Assembly: GCA_963698395.1 (NCBI GenBank)
Contig: CAVOQQ010000003.1
Location: forward strand, 248,001 to 312,000
DNA: 64,000 bases
Direction of reading: 5' to 3'
DNA from: JBBQUN01 sp963698395
Lineage (GTDB): Bacteria > Actinomycetota > Acidimicrobiia > Acidimicrobiales > SZUA-35
A program made the translations under genes and the position numbers. Below the pieces are notes generated by a model. That model was not told the DNA's origin, did no database searches, and worked only from the letters and a program-made list of their open reading frames with translations. Positions 37,680 through 46,823 of the stretch are shown here, piece after piece. Within the stretch, counting starts at the first letter, position 1, and the number at the start of each line of letters is the position of its first letter.

Positions 37680-38623
37680 GCGGAACTCGCCAAACCGTGC
37701 TGTTCACCGGAGGTCTCGGCCGTTCGGGCAGCACCCTGATCGAGAAGCTGCTGAACGAGCTACCCGATACGTTCGCCGTCGGCGAGACGGTGCACCTCTG
37801 GGAACGCGGCGTGCGTGACCAGGAGCGATGCGGCTGCGGGGAGCCGTTCGCCACCTGCGCCCACTGGCAATCGGTCGGCGAGACGGCCTTCGGAGGCTGG
37901 GACCAGATCGATCTCGACCGGCTGATCGACCTTCGCTGGACGATCGACCGCAGCCGTCGACTCCCCCAGATCTTTGCGGCGCTCAGATCACGGCGGCTGA
38001 ACGACGACGAGCTCGACTACGTCAGCCACCTCCGGCGAGTGCTCCTTGGCGCAGCCGAGACAGCCGGTCAACCCCAGGTACTGCTCGAGTCCAGCAAGCA
38101 TCTCTCCACCGCTGGGCTGCTCGCGACCGATCCCGCGCTCGACGTCCGGGTCCTCCACCTCGTCCGCGACCCCCGGGGCGTCGCCTATTCATGGACCAAA
38201 GAAGTGAAACGGCCCGAGGCCGGGCCCGATGAGGTCATGCCGATCTACCGGCCGGAGCGAACGGCCGTGCGCTGGGTCACCGACAATCTCGGCTTCCGGA
38301 CTCTGGCGTCGCTGGGTGTGCCGACGATGACGCTGCGCTACGAAGATTTCCTCACCGCACCGACTGCGACGATTCAGCGCATCGCTGCGTTCGCCGGCCT
38401 TTCGACTGGTCACGAGGCGCTCGCCTTCCTCGACGGCAACCGGGCAACGCTCCGCACCCCCATGCACTCGATTGCCGGCAACCCGCTGCGATTCGGCGGC
38501 GCCGAGCTGATCCTTCGCCTCGACGACGCCTGGCGCACCAAGCTCGATCCGTCGGCTCGACGCATCGTCACCGGCATCACGGCGCCGACGCTGCGTCGTT
38601 TCGGCTACTCGCTGCGGGGCTGA
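37676..38623 (+). CDS. Sulfotransferase family protein
   Basis: A 315-residue protein of a different sulfotransferase branch. The PAPS loop is TGGLGRSGSTLIEKLL at the N-terminus. The 3'-phosphate motif is HLVRDPRGVAYSW, and MTLRYEDFLTAP lies before the C-terminal helix. A cluster RCGCGEPFATCAHW of four cysteines may bind zinc or form disulfides. The GTG start overlaps the previous stop (GTGA), so the pair is translated together and probably acts on the same molecule. Confidence 0.87.
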   Translation: MSGTRQTVLFTGGLGRSGSTLIEKLLNELPDTFAVGETVHLWERGVRDQERCGCGEPFATCAHWQSVGETAFGGWDQIDLDRLIDLRWTIDRSRRLPQIFAALRSRRLNDDELDYVSHLRRVLLGAAETAGQPQVLLESSKHLSTAGLLATDPALDVRVLHLVRDPRGVAYSWTKEVKRPEAGPDEVMPIYRPERTAVRWVTDNLGFRTLASLGVPTMTLRYEDFLTAPTATIQRIAAFAGLSTGHEALAFLDGNRATLRTPMHSIAGNPLRFGGAELILRLDDAWRTKLDPSARRIVTGITAPTLRRFGYSLRG

Positions 38624-38916
38624 ACCCGCCCGTCGACGACCATGACTCCTTCGGCGGCGAGGCGTCGGGCATGCTCGGCGGGATCGTGCGGAATGATCCG
38701 GCCGTTGGCCGCGACGACACGCCACCACGGCAAACCCTCGTGCCGCCGTAGAACACCGCCGACCGCTCGGGCTGCTCCGGGAAACCCCGCCTCCGCTGCC
38801 ACCTCGCCGTAGCTCATGACATCGCCGGGCACGGTGGCAGCAAGCACAGCGATCACCGCCGCTTCGAACGGTGTCGGGTCAGGACTGGGCAATGGAGCGC
38901 TGCTCCCACCAGGCAC
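38605..38916 (-). CDS. MGMT-family alkyltransferase-like protein (ATL)
   Basis: A 103-residue protein of the O6-alkylguanine DNA-binding fold: VMSYGEVAAEAGFPGAARAV forms the recognition helix and VGGVLRRHEGLPWWRVVAANG the core. The active-site PCHR motif of true methyltransferases is replaced by PWWR, so it cannot accept an alkyl group. ATL proteins of this type flip alkylated guanines and recruit nucleotide excision repair. Its 3' end overlaps the second sulfotransferase gene by 19 bases on the opposite strand. Confidence 0.9.
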   Translation of the reverse strand: MPGGSSAPLPSPDPTPFEAAVIAVLAATVPGDVMSYGEVAAEAGFPGAARAVGGVLRRHEGLPWWRVVAANGRIIPHDPAEHARRLAAEGVMVVDGRVQPRSE

Positions 38917-39664
38917 GAAGCCGAGCTTCGATCTCCTCGTCGTCCAGTTCGCCCTCGGTCCGCTTGAGCTCGAGGAGGAACGCCAAGGCCTTGCCGACCT
39001 CGGGGCCGGCAGGGAGGTCGAGCATCTCCATGACGGCCTTCCCGTCGAGCTGGGGACGCTCGGCCGCCTCCTGGGCTTCCCTGGCCAACCGGATGACCCG
39101 GCGTTCCAGATCGTCGATCAGTTCGTGGAGACGGGCCTCCTTCGCCCGGTTGCGAGTGGTGCAGTCGGCGCGGACGAGTTCGTTGAGCAGGCCGAACAGG
39201 TGGCCTGCGTCACGGGTGTAGCGACGAACGGCCGAGTCGCTCCAGCCGTCGCCGTAGCCCTTGAATCGGCCCGACAGGCGCACCAGTTCGGCGACGTCCT
39301 TGACCATCGCCGGTTCGTAACCGAGGTCACGCAGGCGACGCTTGGCCAGCTTGGCGCCGACGGCCTCGTGGTGGCGGAAGGTGACCCCTCCATGCTCGAA
39401 GGATCGGGTTGCCGGCTTGCCGATGTCGTGGAACAGCGCAGCCAGCCGGAGGGTCAGATCGGGGCGGGTCTTCGCCGTGACGGCGATCGTGTGCGCCAAC
39501 ACGTCTTTGTGGCGGTGGATCGGGTCTTGCTCGAGTTCGAGCGCGGCCAACTCGGGAAGGACGATGTCGGCGTCACCCGACGAGTGGAGCTCCCAAAGAG
39601 CGTCCGTGGGGTCGGGTTCCAACAACACGGCGTTGAGACGGTGGCGTCGGTCTTCGGGGTTCAC
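38879..39664 (-). CDS. HD-domain protein matching the C-terminal half of the CCA-adding enzyme
   Basis: A 261-residue protein. The metal-binding HD pair is His79/Asp80 in LRLAALFHDIGKPATR, with FRHHEAVGAKLAKRRLRDL, DSAVRRYTRDAG and RADCTTRN following. These motifs are characteristic of the second half of actinobacterial tRNA nucleotidyltransferases. The N-terminal catalytic head with GxGxxR and DxD motifs is absent, and no such sequence lies upstream. It may be a stand-alone phosphohydrolase. Its 3' end overlaps the ATL gene by 38 bases on the same strand. Confidence 0.82.
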   Translation of the reverse strand: MNPEDRRHRLNAVLLEPDPTDALWELHSSGDADIVLPELAALELEQDPIHRHKDVLAHTIAVTAKTRPDLTLRLAALFHDIGKPATRSFEHGGVTFRHHEAVGAKLAKRRLRDLGYEPAMVKDVAELVRLSGRFKGYGDGWSDSAVRRYTRDAGHLFGLLNELVRADCTTRNRAKEARLHELIDDLERRVIRLAREAQEAAERPQLDGKAVMEMLDLPAGPEVGKALAFLLELKRTEGELDDEEIEARLRAWWEQRSIAQS

Positions 39665-39706
39665 GTGTCCACGACTATCAGCCGGCCGGCCATTTGGCTA
39701 CCGGGC

Positions 39707-40466
39707 TCACTCGACGAACGGCAGCACGCGCACCGCGCCGCCGCTGCGGATCGACACCGTCGCCGGGGTGTTCGGATCGGTTCCCACTTGGAGGTCGACC
39801 TGATCGGCCAGTTCGTCCTCGGTGAAGACCATCAGGTCATAGCCCGTGTCGGGGACCACCAGGTCGACGACACCACGGTCGTTGGTCAGCACCACCGTCT
39901 CGGGTGAGGCGGCGAACTCGAGGTCCATGGCGGCATCGTCGAGCTCCACCGTGAGCTGGTCGAGCTGCAACCCGAACCCGGCAACGTTGCCGGTTGCGCT
40001 GACGACTCGGGCCGAGCCCGAGACCGGACCGAGATACACGTCGTCGTGATCGGAGAACACGGTCAGATCCCCGCTGAACGAGGAGATCTGCACCGTGCCG
40101 TCGGCGGCGATCACCAAGAGCTCGGTTCCGGGTTGCACCTCGATCGTCGTGGTGGCACGGCACGGCCACATCGTGTCGCACAGCACCCGCAACACCGCCT
40201 CGTCGCCGTCGGTGGCGAGCTCGATGGTGGGCCGTCGGATGAGGAAGGAGTCGGTGTGGCTCGCTCGGTTTTCGTCGCCGCTGGTGACCACCACGGGTCC
40301 GGCATCCGAAACCACGACGATCCGGCGACGATCGCCGAAGCTCGAGGCTCGCGTCCTCGGTCCGGTCGAGCCAACCGAATCCGAAGAAGAGGGCTGCGAC
40401 GACGGCGCCGACCGCCAACAACAGCGAGCGACGCCGACGAACGCGAGCACCGACCGAACCGGTCAC
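39707..40466 (-). pseudogene. Single-pass membrane protein with beta-repeat outer domain, split by an apparent 1-base insertion
   Basis: The start (GTG at 40466, one base after the previous stop) encodes a basic leader and a clear membrane helix (SLLLAVGAVVAALFFGFGWL). That frame then decays. The continuing coding frame, from about 40345, begins FGDRRRIVVVSDAGPVVVTSG and continues as a Thr/Val/Asp-rich beta-repeat domain like DUF4097-type adhesin folds. Dropping one base at 40335-40350 joins them smoothly after DASLE. The protein would be ~252 residues and anchored outside the membrane. The function is unknown; it is coupled to the beta-glucosidase gene. Confidence 0.7.
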
Positions 40467-40467
40467 C

Positions 40468-42910
40468 TCAGCGGACCGTCGTCACCGAAGCAGGAAGATC
40501 CCGACTCGACCAGCCGAGACGGATTCGGTAGTCACCAGCGGGCACGTGCCAGCCGGCGGCGGCCGTCCACACCTCGAACGAGCGCGGCGCCACCTCGATG
40601 ATCACCGATTGACTGGCACCCGCATCGAGCCGGGCAACACCGAAGCCGCACAGCGAACGAACCGGGCGGGTCACTGCGCCCGCAGGTGGTTCGAGGTACG
40701 CCTGCACCACGGCCTTGCCGGGACGCGAGCCGGTGTTCGTCACTTCGACGTCGATGGTGGTCGGGGCCCCGGCGGCCGCCGCGGTCAGTACGACGTCGCT
40801 CATCTCGAACGTGGTGTACGAGCCACCGAAGCCGAACGGCAGTCGCGGCTCGATGTCGCGGGCGTCATACCATCGGTGGCCGACGAACAGCCCCTCTCGA
40901 TAGTGGATGAGGTCGTCGTCGCCGGGGACGTCGAGACCGGTCGGTCCGTGCTGCACCTGGTGCGGGAAGGTGACCGGCAATCGACCGCCGGGATCGGCGA
41001 CCCCGGTGAGCACATCGGCCAGCGCACCACCGAACTCCTGCCCCGGGTACCACGCAACGACGACGGCGGGGGTGTCCTCGAGCCACGGCATGTCGATCGG
41101 ACTTCCTGCGTTCACCACCACGACCGTGGTCGGGTTGGCGGCAACGACCGCCTTGATCAGTTCGTCTTGCCGGCCGGGAAGCCCGAACATCGGACGGTCA
41201 TGGCTCTCCGTCTCCCAGTCGTCGTTCAGACCGACGACGACGACCGCTGCGTCGCAGCGGCGGGCGAGGGCGACCGCCTCGTCGAACAGCTGTTGCTCGT
41301 CGGTGGGACTCAGATGACCGAAGCGGAGGCCGACGAGCAGCTCGGCGAGCCGGGGTTTCCACTCGACGACGACCTCGACCTCTTGTCCGGCCTCGAGGTC
41401 GATCGAACCAACGACTTCGAGCGACGATTGTTGGAAGAAGCCATCGCCGGGTTGCGGGTCGGTCCAGTTGTCACAGACCAAGGCGCCGTCGACGAAGACT
41501 CTGGACAACCCGACTGCCATGACACCGAAGCGATGGGTTCCGGACACGTCGATGGTGAGCGACCCCGTCCATCGTTGGGTCCATGATCGTGGATCGGGCA
41601 CGTCGGTGCGAAGATCGCCGAGGACCGTGCCAACCGACCGGCTCGCGCGCGTCGCCACCGAGTCACCGGCGAAATCGGGGCCGTCGAACGTCTCGACCAG
41701 CACACCGTCAACGGACCACTCCCGGCTTTCGATTCGTGGCAGGTAGCGGTGGGTGAGGCAGCCGACCGCATGTTCGACGGCGGCGCCGGCGAATGCCTCT
41801 GCCAGCCCTTCGAGCGGGGACACCACGTGACCCGCCCTCACCGTCGCCGAGCCACCACCGAAGATGACGCCCGGGTCGGCGTTGGGCCCGATCACGGCGA
41901 GGCTCTGGATCTGGTCGGTCGCAAGCGGCAGGACCCCCGTGTTGCGGGCGAGCACCATGCCGTCGGCCGCGGCCGAGCGCACCAGGCTGCGTTCGCCGGG
42001 CACGTCCTCGAACACCTCGGGAGCCTCGTCCATCTGACCCAGGCGTCCCGATCGGATCACGAACTCGAGCACCCGCTGCGCATGCCGGTCGATGTCGGCC
42101 TCGGTGACCTCGCCGGCCCTCAGGGCGTCGTGGAGGTTCGAACCAAGAGCCAGTGCTGGACCGGGCATCTCGAGGTCGAGACCGGCCGTGACCGGTCGTG
42201 ATCGGTGGTGGGTGGCGCCCCAATCCGAGACCACCAGACCGTCGAAACCCCAGTCATGTCGAAGCACCTCGGTGAGCAGCCACGAGCTCTCGGTGCAGAA
42301 CGTCTGGTTGAGCTTCGGATAGGCCGCCATCAGCGACCAAACGCCGTGCTCGACCGCTGCTTCGAACGGAGCGAGGTAGACCTCGCGGAGGGTGCGCTCG
42401 TCGACTTGGGACGACGCCGTCATTCGCCGGTACTCCACGTCGTTGGCGACGAAGTGTTTGGCGCAGGCGCCCACGCCGTGGGACTGGACCCCATCGATGT
42501 AGGCGACACCGAGCTGGCCGGTCAGGAACGGGTCTTCCCCGAAACACTCGAAGTTGCGGCCGCCGATGGGGTGGCGAGCGATGTTGATCGTGGGGGCGAG
42601 CAGGAGTTGCGCCTGTTTGCGCACGGTTTCTCGTCCGAGCAGGCGACCCAGCTCCCTGACCATGTCCGTGATCGAACGTTGCCGCCAAGCTGACCGCCGC
42701 AGGAATACACACCGCCGGTGTGCCACTGGCCATGGAGTCGCCACGTGCACCGTTCGGGCCGTCGGTCATCTTCATCGCGGGCACACCGAGTCGCTCGATC
42801 GGAGCGGTGTGCCAATTGTCCCGGCCCGACAACAGCGAGATCTTCTCCTCGAGGCCGAGCTGACCGAGCAACGCAGCAGCGGCAGAGGTCGTCTCGATCG
42901 GTTGCTGCAT
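40468..42910 (-). pseudogene. Glycoside hydrolase family 3 beta-glucosidase with PA14 domain, split by an apparent 1-base insertion
   Basis: The first ~80 residues (MKMTDGPNGARG, AVCIPAAVSLAATFD) and the rest (TDMVRELGRLLGRET, APTINIARHPIGGRNFECFG) lie in different frames that meet at 42667-42674. Removing one base restores a ~813-residue enzyme. Domains are the GH3 barrel with nucleophile Asp in DGLVVSDWGATH, a PA14-like sugar-binding insert (~residues 375-500), the GH3 C-terminal domain (PMFGLPGRQDELI) and a fibronectin-III-like tail. There is no signal peptide, so it would split oligoglucosides or glycosides in the cytoplasm. All catalytic parts survive, so the break is recent or a sequence error. 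Confidence 0.85.
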
Positions 42911-42979
42911 GGTGACTCCCGGGTGAGGTCAGGACTCCAGTGCCCAACCAGCGAGGCGCCATTGTGCCAGATCTACCGC

Positions 42980-43270
42980 TCAGACCGTCCCGGCGACCAG
43001 CATCGCGATACCCAGGTGAATCAGTCCGATTGCCACGGTCTGGGACAACGAAGCGCGCCGTTGGATCAACAACCTCGCCATGCCGATTGCGTACAGCGCG
43101 GCCACCACCGAAGCGAGCAGCAGCGTGGAGGTCAGCTGACCGACGACGACGAGCAACACCACGACGGTGACCAACGAGAGGGTGCTCGTCGGCTGGTCTG
43201 CCAGCTGGTCGAGTGGCCCTCGACTCGACGTCCGATGGTTGCCCGACTCCTCAAATACCGCCGCTGTCAT
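42980..43270 (-). CDS. Small membrane protein of unknown function
   Basis: A 96-residue protein. A ~28-residue hydrophilic N-terminus precedes three hydrophobic helices (SLVTVVVLLVVVGQL, LASVVAALYAIGMARLL, TVAIGLIHLGIAMLVAG). The ATG at 43270 is preceded by a GAAAGAAG ribosome-site-like sequence. The open frame continues upstream without coding character. I do not recognise the family. Confidence 0.6.
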   Translation of the reverse strand: MTAAVFEESGNHRTSSRGPLDQLADQPTSTLSLVTVVVLLVVVGQLTSTLLLASVVAALYAIGMARLLIQRRASLSQTVAIGLIHLGIAMLVAGTV

Positions 43271-43623
43271 TTCGCTTCTTTCCGAGAGGTGCTGCCGAAG
43301 GGCAGTACTGGGACGAAAAGACGAATGACCGTCGTGCAGGACACGACACCGGAACATCGATTGGCCGCCCGCCCAGCTCACCGTTCGACGGCGCTGACTA
43401 GACTCGGGACTTTCCCACGACGATGAGCCGTCTGTCACGTCGACATCGCCGACTGTCACCTTTTCGCAACAGAATCGGGCGAACCTGCCCCGAAAGATGA
43501 CGATCTGACGGAACTCTTCACCGCATCGCGACCGTTGGAGCTTCGCATGCGTCAATGATGATGTCCGGCGATGCAGTGCCGCCGCCCACGAACGCTCGTC
43601 GCCTCCCAAGGAGCCGAACCATC
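43271..43623. other. Gene-free spacer between divergent genes
   Basis: About 350 bases lie between the divergent starts of the small membrane protein and the next plus-strand gene. No open frame here has convincing codon bias, and I see no RNA gene, hairpin or repeat. It should contain both promoters. It is less GC-rich than its surroundings in places (for example GGACGAAAAGACGAATGACC). Confidence 0.5.
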
Positions 43624-44400
43624 ATGAACAAGATCCTCACCGGTGCCATTCTCGGAATCGTGGCCTTTGCCGGCTTTGCCGTGTGGTCCAACGTGATCGA
43701 CATCCGATTCCCGTGGCAGGTCCTTCCCGAGTTCGCCGACGTCCAGGTCGATCTGACCCTGCCCGAAGAGGCGCGAATCGTCGAAGTCGAACCCATAGCC
43801 CTGGACTGCCGAGCCCGGATCCACGCCGAGGTGCCGGTCGAGGGCCGCCGAGAGCATTCGGTGTTCGGCAAGGTCTACCGCACCGACACCGTGACCATGC
43901 AGGCAACCGGCGATGTCGACACCTGTGTCGAGGGGACGAGCGCGGACGTCGTCTACAAGCGAGACGGCTCGACCGAGGTCATCATTCCCGGTGAGGCCAT
44001 CCTGTTCGTCCGCCCCCGTGTCGACGCCGTTGCCACGGCGGCCACGGTCGATGAGACCAAGGGCGCGTTCGGCAAGCTCACCGATGCGTTCCCGTGGGTC
44101 GACAGCGATCTCGGGCTCACCCCGCTGGCCTACGCCTACGCACAGACCGTCATCGGCTCGAGCCAGTGCATGGAAGCCGCCTACTCGGTGACCGAAGAGG
44201 TGCTCATCGACGCCTATCGCCAGCAGTTCATCGACCAGGGCGCCGATCCGGCGACGCTGACCGTCCGCATCGACGGCCAGCCGCTGTTCCCCGACGCTCC
44301 CGAGGTCGACATGGGCGAAGACGTGACGATGTCGGTCGGTACCGGCCAGATCAGCTGCACGACGGCAGACGGGCTGGGCCGGGTCCTTCCCCAGCAGTAG
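43624..44400 (+). CDS. Membrane-anchored protein of unknown function (DUF4230-like layout)
   Basis: A 258-residue protein. One N-terminal helix (ILTGAILGIVAFAGFAVW) anchors a ~230-residue outer domain. Motifs include YRTDTVTMQATGDVDTCVEG, STEVIIPGEAILFVRPRVDA, LTPLAYAYAQTVIGSSQCME and EVLIDAYRQQFIDQG. The layout (one helix, beta domain, then helices) resembles DUF4230 proteins, but I am not certain. Four cysteines probably pair. The ATG at 43624 follows AAGGAG with correct spacing. Confidence 0.75.
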   Translation: MNKILTGAILGIVAFAGFAVWSNVIDIRFPWQVLPEFADVQVDLTLPEEARIVEVEPIALDCRARIHAEVPVEGRREHSVFGKVYRTDTVTMQATGDVDTCVEGTSADVVYKRDGSTEVIIPGEAILFVRPRVDAVATAATVDETKGAFGKLTDAFPWVDSDLGLTPLAYAYAQTVIGSSQCMEAAYSVTEEVLIDAYRQQFIDQGADPATLTVRIDGQPLFPDAPEVDMGEDVTMSVGTGQISCTTADGLGRVLPQQ

Positions 44401-44429
44401 TCACCCGAGGGCGGTGCCGGCCATCGGCC

Positions 44430-44873
44430 CTAACCGTCGGTCGACTCGGCCGGCGGCGGATCGAAGATCGTCGGCGGCGTGACATCCACCTTCGGGATCG
44501 TCACGGTTGCCGCGGTCGTCGGCGCTGCCGTGGTCGGCGCCGCCGTGGTCGGTGGGCTCGTGACCCGTGGCCGAGTGGTCGGCGGCGCCACCGAGCGAGG
44601 ACTGGTGGTCGGAGCCGGTGTGGCCGCAACGGCAGCAGTGGTCGTCGTTGCTTCGGTGGTCTCGCTCGTCTCGGTGGTGGCGACCGTCGTGCTCGTGGTG
44701 CTCGTGGTGGGACGAGTCGTCGTGGTGCGTTCGGTCGTGGTGGTCGATGATCGAACGACCGGCTCGACAGTGGTGGCGTCGACATCGACCGAGGGTTCGT
44801 CACCAGCCAGCAACAGATAGCCGTTGACACCGAACACGGCGAGCACGACGGCGACGCCGAAAACTCGCTTCAT
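44430..44873 (-). CDS. Membrane-anchored Thr/Pro-rich protein
   Basis: A ~147-residue protein. After a basic start (MKRVFG) there is one hydrophobic helix (VAVVLAVFGVNGYLLLAG). About 100 residues then follow that are nearly all Thr, Pro, Ala, Ser and Val, with TTTT and PTTAA repeats. It ends in a short non-repeat tail (VTIPKVDVTPPTIFDPPP). Such tails are usually flexible, O-glycosylated spacers outside the membrane. The repeats are in-frame codon repeats of ACC/ACG. No enzymatic domain is present. Confidence 0.65.
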   Translation of the reverse strand: MKRVFGVAVVLAVFGVNGYLLLAGDEPSVDVDATTVEPVVRSSTTTTERTTTTRPTTSTTSTTVATTETSETTEATTTTAAVAATPAPTTSPRSVAPPTTRPRVTSPPTTAAPTTAAPTTAATVTIPKVDVTPPTIFDPPPAESTDG

Positions 44874-45035
44874 TTCATAGGCTGGAAATTCCATAGGTCC
44901 CGCTTACCTTCCCGCTCCGCCCCTCCAGTATGCGATGCCTCGCCGCCGAGCGAAAGGTCGGAGGGTTGAATCACCCGCTCGGGCAGAGCGAAAAACCCGA
45001 GCGAAGGACCCTCGAGCATCCGGTACGGTCGAGGC

Positions 45036-45452
45036 ATGGCGACCGATGGCCCACTCGAGGTGAATGGCAGGCTGACCATCCCGGCTGCCGAACTGACCTG
45101 GCGCTTCGGTCCATCAGGTGGCCCGGGCGGACAGCATGCGAACACGTCGAACACACGGGCCGAGCTGGTGTTCGAGATTGCCACCTCCGAGTCGCTCGAC
45201 AGCTACCAGCGCGACCGCCTCGAGCGCGAGTTCGGGCCCCGGCTGCGGGTCGTCGCCGACGATTCCCGATCACAGACCCGCAATCGCGAGGCGGCACTCG
45301 AACGGATGGCGGAACGTCTGGCCGAGGCACTGAAGCCGAAGCGGATCCGACGAGCAACTCGCCCCGGGCGAGGAGCCAAGGAACGTCGTCTCAAGGAGAA
45401 GCGGCACCGGAGCGAGCGGAAGGCACGCCGCAGCAAGCAGTGGGACGACTGA
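45036..45452 (+). CDS. arfB: Peptidyl-tRNA hydrolase ArfB (release-factor-like ribosome rescue protein)
   Basis: A 138-residue protein that frees stalled ribosomes by hydrolysing the peptidyl-tRNA. The catalytic GGQ is at residues 31-33 in SGGPGGQHANT, as in release factor domain 3. The C-terminal tail is very basic (RPGRGAKERRLKEKRHRSER), which in ArfB enters the empty mRNA channel. The length is normal and no stop-codon recognition domain is present. It is followed 55 bases later by the rhodanese gene. Confidence 0.94.
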   Translation: MATDGPLEVNGRLTIPAAELTWRFGPSGGPGGQHANTSNTRAELVFEIATSESLDSYQRDRLEREFGPRLRVVADDSRSQTRNREAALERMAERLAEALKPKRIRRATRPGRGAKERRLKEKRHRSERKARRSKQWDD

Positions 45453-45507
45453 ACCGTCATGTCGTCTGCCGCTGGTCTCCCCGGACGGACCGGGACATAC
45501 TGGCGCC

Positions 45508-45930
45508 ATGGCAGAGATCATCAAAGCATGGGACATGGTCGACCAGGCGAAAGCCGAGTTGGAGAACCTGAGTGCCGAACAGGTCGAGGCGGAGCGGCAG
45601 GCGGCCTCGGCGATCATCGTCGACATCCGCGACCACCGCGAGCTCTATCTCAAGGGAAAGATCCCGGGTGCGGTGCATGCACCACGCGGCATGCTCGAGT
45701 TCTGGGTCGACCCTGCGAGTGAGTACTACCGGGCCGTCTTCGTGCCGGAGAGCCGCTACATCATCTACTGCGCCGGCGGCGGCCGATCGGCGCTTGCAGC
45801 CAAGACCATGAAAGACATGGGCTATCCCGACGTCGCACACCTCGAACCGGGGTTCGGCGGATGGGAAGCGGCCGGACTCGAGATCGAAGACATCAAGGAC
45901 GGCTCGAAGTGGGTGCCACGGGCCGGCTGA
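45508..45930 (+). CDS. Rhodanese-like sulfurtransferase domain protein
   Basis: A 140-residue single-domain protein. IIVDIRDHRELYLKGKIPGA is the first rhodanese motif and the active-site loop YCAGGGRSALAA carries Cys88. FEPGFGGWEAAG-like LEPGFGGWEAAG closes the domain. It would carry sulfur as a persulfide, with cyanide or a protein as acceptor. The start ATG is preceded by a weak ribosome site. The 3' end is two bases from the convergent lipid-kinase gene. Confidence 0.92.
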   Translation: MAEIIKAWDMVDQAKAELENLSAEQVEAERQAASAIIVDIRDHRELYLKGKIPGAVHAPRGMLEFWVDPASEYYRAVFVPESRYIIYCAGGGRSALAAKTMKDMGYPDVAHLEPGFGGWEAAGLEIEDIKDGSKWVPRAG

Positions 45931-45932
45931 AA

Positions 45933-46823
45933 TCAATCGGCGACCACGAGCCCCTGCGATCGGGCAACGACCCTCACCGGCGCCGTGCCCCACGGCTCTC
46001 CATCGGCCCAGAGCGGTTCGTCGGTCTCGAGCTCGACCGCATGGGCTCGTCGGGTCAGCACCTGGGGATCGTCGACGTGGCGGCCGATGAACACGGTCGG
46101 CATCACGCGCAACAGCTTGTGCGCCGGGACCGTGGGAACGATGACGATCTCGAGCAAGCCGTCATCGACGATCGCGTGGGGACAGATGGCCATGCCGCCA
46201 CCGAAGAACCGCGTGTTGCCGATGGCGAAGAACGCCGTGTCGAGCTCGATCACCTCCCCGTCGATACGAAATCGGACCGGCACCGGCTCGAGCTTCGCCG
46301 ATTCGAGCAGGGTGGCCACCGTGTACTTCGATTGGCCTGGCGGAAACCGCATGGGGTTCGCCCGGGCGGTCACTCGACCGGAGAAACCGGCCGTCAGGAC
46401 CGAGGCGGCATACCGACCGTCGTCGCTCTCGATCAGGTCGATCGAACGCGGCGCTCCGAGTAGAGCGTTGCGTATGGCGGTGCGCCGTTTGGACGCCGGC
46501 AGTGCAAGGCCGCTGCCGACACCAAGCCCGCGCGCAAAGTCGTTGCCCGTGCCGCTCGGGACGATCCCCACCACGATCGAGGTTCCGGCGAGGAATGGCA
46601 GCGCGTGGTGGATCAGTCCGTCGCCGCCAACGATCACGAGGCGGTGCATCGTCTCCCGGTGACGGTCGAGCTCATCGGGAATCGATTCGGCGGTGGGAGC
46701 CGACACCACGGTCGTGGTGAACCCGAGCGCCTTGGCGGCGTCGAGGACGGCGGTCAGTGAGGCCGCTCGCTTGCCGGCTGCACCGGGGCGGGCCAAGACG
46801 TGGATGTGGTCGAGATCAGCCAC
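45933..46823 (-). CDS. Diacylglycerol kinase family protein (YegS/LCB5-like lipid kinase)
   Basis: A 296-residue lipid kinase. The nucleotide-binding motif is VIVGGDGLIHHALPFL and the second motif is GIVPSGTGNDFARGLG. The C-terminal domain carries FGGGMAICPHAIVDDGLLE. It would phosphorylate diacylglycerol or another lipid with ATP at the membrane surface. The GTG at 46823 overlaps the end of the PCD-VOC gene by eight bases, so the two are co-translated. Confidence 0.92.
   Translation of the reverse strand: MADLDHIHVLARPGAAGKRAASLTAVLDAAKALGFTTTVVSAPTAESIPDELDRHRETMHRLVIVGGDGLIHHALPFLAGTSIVVGIVPSGTGNDFARGLGVGSGLALPASKRRTAIRNALLGAPRSIDLIESDDGRYAASVLTAGFSGRVTARANPMRFPPGQSKYTVATLLESAKLEPVPVRFRIDGEVIELDTAFFAIGNTRFFGGGMAICPHAIVDDGLLEIVIVPTVPAHKLLRVMPTVFIGRHVDDPQVLTRRAHAVELETDEPLWADGEPWGTAPVRVVARSQGLVVAD

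Noticed and set aside
44430..44873. Possible CRISPR-like or minisatellite array suggested by repeated short units
   Set aside because: The repeats are threonine/proline codons in frame with a membrane-anchored protein. There is no fixed repeat-spacer pattern.
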